Of a DNA stretch of 64,000 nucleotides, positions 60,580 to 64,000 are shown piece after piece. The translations under genes and the position numbers were made by a program. The notes beneath the pieces were generated by a model. That model saw only the letters and a program-made list of their open reading frames with translations. It did not search any database and was not told the DNA's origin. The stretch is from Streptomyces plumbidurans. Lineage in GTDB: Bacteria > Actinomycetota > Actinomycetes > Streptomycetales > Streptomycetaceae. Every line of letters starts with the position of its first letter. Positions within the stretch are counted from its first letter, which is position 1. The stretch spans positions 1-64,000 of the forward strand of contig NZ_JAFJSY010000007.1 in NCBI RefSeq assembly GCF_019857225.1, read 5' to 3'.

Positions 60580-61821
60580 TCAGTGCACGAGGACCGGCTC
60601 GGCAGTCACCCGAGGCGTCCGGCGCTGGGCGGCCCGCCGCGCCACCGGCCCCATCGCGTACGCCGCTACCGCCATCAGCACGCCCAGCGCCAGCCAGCCG
60701 GCCGCTCCCCACCCCAGGAGCAGCGAGATCACCACCAGCGGGCCCGCCGTGCGTGCGACGGTCACGCCGGTGCCGAACAGTCCCTGGTACTCCCCCATGC
60801 GATCGGCGGGCGCCAGGTCGAACGACAGCTGCCAGGAACCGGCCGACTGCTGCATCTCCGCCACGACCTGAAGCACCGCACCGGCGACCATGATCGCGGT
60901 CGCCAGCCAGGCCGACCGCCCCGACGACAGGGCGAAGACCGCGCAGGAGGCGAGCATCACGAGCCCGGAGCGGCGCACGATCCGGACGGCACTGCCGAGC
61001 CCGGTCACCGCCCTGGCCGTGCGCACCTGCAGCATCGCCACCGCGAGGGTGTTGAGCACGAACAGCCCCGATGCCAGCCAGGTCGGCGCTCCGGTGCGCT
61101 CGGTGATCCACAACGGCAACGCGAGGCTGAGCAGCGGCAGCCGCAGCAGCAGTACGGCGTTGAGCAGCGCGAGGAGGGCGTACGGCCGGTCACGAAGCAC
61201 CGCGAGCCGCCGGTCGCCGCCGGTGCTGGTAGTACCGGTGGTGCCGGCGTCGGCGGGCCCGACCCGCGCGGCGGGCAGTCGCAGCAGGAGCAGTGCGCAG
61301 ATCAGGAAGCACAGGGCGTCCAGCACGAGGACGCTCCGGTAGGCCGACGCCGTCCCCACGCTCAGCGCGGCGCCGCCGAGAGCCGCGCCCACCGCAAGTC
61401 CACCGTTCAGCGTCGACTGCAGGCGTGCCAGGAGCCGTGTGCGTTCCCCGGCGGGTACCAGACCTGCCAGCAGCGCCTGGCGAGCCGCGGCGAGGCCCGA
61501 CTGGGCGGCGGCGTAGAAGCAGGCCGTGAGCACGAACGCCGCGAAGTCCTGGACCAGGAGGAACGAGCCGATCGCGGTCGCGGTCCCGAGCGCCAGCAGC
61601 ACCGACGTGCCGCGCGGGCCGCGTCGGTCCGCGAGCCGCCCGAGCGGCACCCCGACCAGTGAGCCGACGCCCCAGGCGAGCGTCAGCCCGAGCCCCACGC
61701 GTGCGGGGGCGAGGTGGGCGACCTGCGTGAAGTAGAGCGCCGAGGTGACGTAATAGGTGCCGTCGCCAACGGAGTTGGCGAGCTGCGCGAGAGCCAGGTG
61801 GCGTGCCGGTCGATGGGTCAT
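60580..61821 (-). CDS. MFS transporter
   Basis: 413 residues, 12 helices: LAQLANSVGDGTYYVTSALY, LVGVPLGRLADRRGPRGTS, ACFYAAAQSGLAAARQALLA, and DLAPADRMGEYQGLFGTGVT. A typical efflux-like actinobacterial MFS with a short cytoplasmic loop. Substrate unknown. It is divergent from the sirtuin gene. Confidence 0.88.
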   Translation of the reverse strand: MTHRPARHLALAQLANSVGDGTYYVTSALYFTQVAHLAPARVGLGLTLAWGVGSLVGVPLGRLADRRGPRGTSVLLALGTATAIGSFLLVQDFAAFVLTACFYAAAQSGLAAARQALLAGLVPAGERTRLLARLQSTLNGGLAVGAALGGAALSVGTASAYRSVLVLDALCFLICALLLLRLPAARVGPADAGTTGTTSTGGDRRLAVLRDRPYALLALLNAVLLLRLPLLSLALPLWITERTGAPTWLASGLFVLNTLAVAMLQVRTARAVTGLGSAVRIVRRSGLVMLASCAVFALSSGRSAWLATAIMVAGAVLQVVAEMQQSAGSWQLSFDLAPADRMGEYQGLFGTGVTVARTAGPLVVISLLLGWGAAGWLALGVLMAVAAYAMGPVARRAAQRRTPRVTAEPVLVH

Positions 61822-61968
61822 GGCAACGACGGTACGGACACAATGGGCCGGTCATCAGACCCAATCGCCGCCTGTAATCCTGATCCAATTTTGCGATGCC
61901 CGGGGTCTGAAATCGGGATGCCTGGCATGAGCGACGACGGAGTGCCGCCGGTTCCGTACCCTTGCGGC

Positions 61969-62868
61969 ATGCGCATGCGCCCCACCGTGAGCTGGACCCC
62001 TACCGGGGATGTGCCCGCGGGCACCACGGATCTGGAGCCGGTCGCCGACGCGCTGAGCGCCGGCGGTGTGCTGGTGCTCAGCGGGGCCGGTATCTCGACG
62101 GAGTCGGGCATCCCCGACTACCGGGGTGAGGGCGGGAGCCTGAGCCGGCACACGCCGATGACCTACCAGGACTTCACCGCGAGCGCCCAGGCCCGCCGCC
62201 GGTACTGGGCGCGCAGTCATCTCGGGTGGCGCACCTTCGGGCGTGCCCGTCCCAACGCCGGGCACCGGGCCGTGGCCGCGTTCGGACGGCACGGCCTGCT
62301 CTCGGGCGTGATCACCCAGAACGTGGACGGACTGCACCAGGCCGCCGGCAGCGAGGACGTCGTGGAGCTGCACGGCAGCCTCGACCGGGTCGGCTGTCTC
62401 TCCTGCGGCGACTCCATCCCGCGCCGTGAACTCGCGCGCCGGCTGGAGGAGGCCAACCCGGGCTTCGATCCGGTCGCCGCGGGCATCAACCCCGACGGCG
62501 ACGCCGACCTCACCGACGAGCAGGTCGTCGACTTCTGCGTGGTGCCCTGTGCGATCTGCGGCGGCATCCTCAAGCCGGACGTGGTGTTCTTCGGCGAGAC
62601 CGTTCCGCCGCGGCGGGTCGAGCACTGCCGCGAGCTGGTCGACGAGGCCACCTCCCTGCTGGTGCTGGGGTCCTCGCTGACGGTGATGTCCGGGCTCCGG
62701 TTCGTCCGCCAGGCGGCCCTCGCCGGAAAGCCGGTGCTGATCGTCAACCGGGACGCCACCCGCGGCGACCGGCACGCCCTCACCCGGATCGCGCTCCCGC
62801 TCGGCACCGCCCTCACCACGGTCGCCGGTGAGCTGGGGATCCCGGTCGATGGCCACGCGACGGCCTGA
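61969..62868 (+). CDS. Sir2-family NAD-dependent protein deacylase (sirtuin)
   Basis: 299 residues from the ATG at 61969, a start that may be leaderless (TACCCT about 8 nt before); ATG 61927 is also in frame. VLSGAGISTESGIPDYRG binds NAD, TQNVDGLHQAAG and VELHGSL with catalytic His135 follow, and zinc is held by CLSC and CAIC. KPDVVFFGETVP and LGSSLTVMSGLRFV are also family hallmarks. Deacylates lysines on metabolic enzymes in known relatives. Single gene. Confidence 0.93.
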   Translation: MRMRPTVSWTPTGDVPAGTTDLEPVADALSAGGVLVLSGAGISTESGIPDYRGEGGSLSRHTPMTYQDFTASAQARRRYWARSHLGWRTFGRARPNAGHRAVAAFGRHGLLSGVITQNVDGLHQAAGSEDVVELHGSLDRVGCLSCGDSIPRRELARRLEEANPGFDPVAAGINPDGDADLTDEQVVDFCVVPCAICGGILKPDVVFFGETVPPRRVEHCRELVDEATSLLVLGSSLTVMSGLRFVRQAALAGKPVLIVNRDATRGDRHALTRIALPLGTALTTVAGELGIPVDGHATA

Positions 62869-62954
62869 CTGTACGGGGACCGGTGGACGGGAGCCGCCTC
62901 CCCCACCTGGCTGCCCCGCCCTGGACTACCTGAGCGTTTCGCCGATCATCGCCA

Positions 62955-63146
62955 ATGTGCGCTCAGGCCACCGGTATCGAGGAGGCGACGTTGAAGGCCT
63001 CCGAGGTCGCCGAACCGGACAGGACGGTCCGCGAGGACGTCGAGCGCCTGCTCGCGTCACCGCTGCTGTCACCCAGGATCTCCGTCTCCGGGCATGTGTA
63101 CGCCATCGAGACGGGACGGGTGACGACGGTGGTCGATGTCCCGTAG
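62955..63146 (+). pseudogene. C-terminal fragment resembling a beta-carbonic anhydrase
   Basis: Sixty-three codons end DRTVREDVERLLASPLLSPR, then ISVSGHVYAIETGRVTTVVD. This tail matches the last helix and strand of beta-carbonic anhydrases (EDV-x-ASP...V-G-VY-TG). The zinc ligands and the rest are missing upstream, where 62869-62954 has no matching sequence. No ribosome site precedes the ATG. I read it as a decayed remnant; a real short gene is less likely. Confidence 0.55.
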
Positions 63147-63249
63147 CGGCCGTTTCTCCGAGTGCCCGCCACGGCGCGTGTCACATCCGGCGCTGCGTCA
63201 TCGTCGTATCCATGGGACCTGTGAGCACAACGGCAACGAGGAGGGCGCC

Positions 63250-63585
63250 GTGCCGGACGAGGACAGAAAACGAGCAGCGCACCGAGCCCTGGTGGATCGC
63301 CTGCTGCACGGCGACGGCAAGGCATCCGCGCAGGATCGGGCCCGCGCCTTCCACAACAACGGCCTCACACCGCCGCTGGACGCCCTGATCGCAAAGGTCG
63401 CCGACAGCCCGACGCAGGTCTCCGCAGCCGACCTGGCCGCGGCGAAGGCCTCGGGCCGCACCGAGGACCAGTTGTTCGAGCTGGTGGTCTGCGCGGCGGT
63501 CGGCAGGTCGACCCGGCTGTACGAGGCAGGACTGACGGCCCTGGCCGAAGCGATGCTCAAGGAGGGCCCCGGGAATGCGACTTGA
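63250..63585 (+). CDS. Small conserved protein coupled to an AhpD-like gene
   Basis: 111 residues from the GTG at 63250 (GGAGG at 5 nt). Helical throughout. The last half (TEDQLFELVVCAAVGRSTRL YEAGLTALAEA) resembles the AhpD helical core but lacks the CxxC or CxxxH cysteine pair. It overlaps the next gene by 11 bp, so the two products may act together. Function unknown. Confidence 0.75.
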   Translation: MPDEDRKRAAHRALVDRLLHGDGKASAQDRARAFHNNGLTPPLDALIAKVADSPTQVSAADLAAAKASGRTEDQLFELVVCAAVGRSTRLYEAGLTALAEAMLKEGPGNAT

Positions 63586-64000
63586 GATCCTCAACCACGG
63601 CTACGGCCCGGGCACGAAGCTGCTGTTCGCCCTCATCAGGCTGTTCTCCCGGCACCCGGTACCGGACGCCGCCAGGCTCGTCTTCTACCGCCCCGACTTC
63701 TACGGCACTCGCGCCAAGGCATTCACCCACGAGGCCATGCGCGGGCCCTCCGCCTGGTCGGTCGGCGACCGCGAGCTGATGGCGGCCTATGTCTCCGAGG
63801 TGAACGGCACCGCCTTCTGCATCGGCGCCCACACCGCGACCGCGAGCCAGGCCTATCAGGACCCACCAAGGGTCGCGGCGGTGCTGGCCGACCTGGAGAC
63901 GGCCCCTGTCGCGGAGCCGCTGCGGGCAACACTGCGCATGCTCGGCACGCTGACCCGGGAGGGGAAGGTCAGCGTAGAGGACATGCGCGCGGTGCTGGCC
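63575..64000 (+). CDS. AhpD/carboxymuconolactone-decarboxylase-family protein, 5' part
   Basis: 142 codons are visible from the ATG at 63575 (GGAGG about 9 nt before); the gene runs off the window. RLEILNHGYGPGTKLLFALI, then SEVNGTAFCIGAHTATASQA with the redox/proton-relay Cys-x3-His (FCIGAHTA). These proteins are peroxidase-related enzymes often linked to oxidative stress. It overlaps the preceding gene. Confidence 0.82.
   Translation, partial: MRLEILNHGYGPGTKLLFALIRLFSRHPVPDAARLVFYRPDFYGTRAKAFTHEAMRGPSAWSVGDRELMAAYVSEVNGTAFCIGAHTATASQAYQDPPRVAAVLADLETAPVAEPLRATLRMLGTLTREGKVSVEDMRAVLA

Overview
The window is high-GC actinobacterial DNA, almost certainly from a soil Streptomyces or a close relative. 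The signs are pervasive GC-rich third codon positions, frequent GTG starts, twin-arginine and lipoprotein signals, CUT1 sugar transporters without their own ATPase, LacI/GntR/TetR regulators beside CAZyme genes, and Streptomyces-type small families (a DUF6131-like membrane protein, FG-GAP repeats, a CGNR-like zinc finger). I see no rRNA, tRNA, CRISPR array, insertion sequence or phage gene. The chromosomal position cannot be fixed from sequence alone, but the density of accessory carbohydrate genes and broken genes fits a chromosome-arm region.

Layout. 0-0.7 kb: 3' end of a secreted GH16 enzyme with a ricin-type lectin domain. 0.8-3.9 kb: minus-strand unit of a TetR regulator, a macrolide-type glycosyltransferase and an MFS efflux pump. 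4.1-7.8 kb: glutamate-synthase-like FMN enzyme, secreted FG-GAP protein, small membrane protein. 8.0-16.5 kb: tightly coupled sugar operon of binding protein, two permeases, LacI regulator, GH5-like enzyme and GH3 enzyme. 16.5-24.2 kb: lipoprotein, large Tat-exported discoidin protein, then small enzymes and regulators. 24.3-27.5 kb: a rearrangement scar joining a 5'-truncated GH2 gene head to head with a 5'-truncated permease gene, followed by an intact GH31 gene. 27.7-31.7 kb: universal stress protein, secreted transglycosylase/amidase, MFS pump.

31.8-39.1 kb: minus-strand island of binding protein, two permeases (one frameshifted), GH20 hexosaminidase and CBM3-GH16 enzyme, with a divergent GntR/HutC regulator. 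Gene order resembles the dasR-dasABC-dasD chitooligosaccharide locus. 39.3-45.3 kb: Rv1733c-like membrane protein, glycerol facilitator, a histidine kinase whose response regulator seems deleted, unknown genes, and a trypsin-like protease. 45.4-52.6 kb: a third sugar system (binding protein, two permeases, GH1 beta-glucosidase, Tat-exported glycoamylase-fold protein, LacI regulator) with matching operator-like sequences before its first and last genes. 52.7-64 kb: LysR/RidA pair, DUF4097 lipoprotein, peptidoglycan-binding-domain protein, PAP2 phosphatase and diacylglycerol-kinase-like pair, SRPBCC protein, two MFS transporters, a sirtuin, a carbonic-anhydrase-like remnant and an AhpD-type gene that runs off the end.

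The three CUT1 importers lack ATP-binding genes and presumably share a chromosomal MsiK-type ATPase. Each is linked to its own regulator and to hydrolases, so the window reads as a set of polysaccharide-utilisation modules: secreted enzymes make oligosaccharides, importers take them up, and unsignalled GH1, GH3, GH5, GH20 and GH31 enzymes finish hydrolysis inside. At least two modules are damaged (24.9 kb scar, 35.9 kb frameshift). The most promising little-described candidate is the 45-52 kb module, which pairs a glycoamylase-fold protein with a GH1 beta-glucosidase under one apparent LacI regulon.
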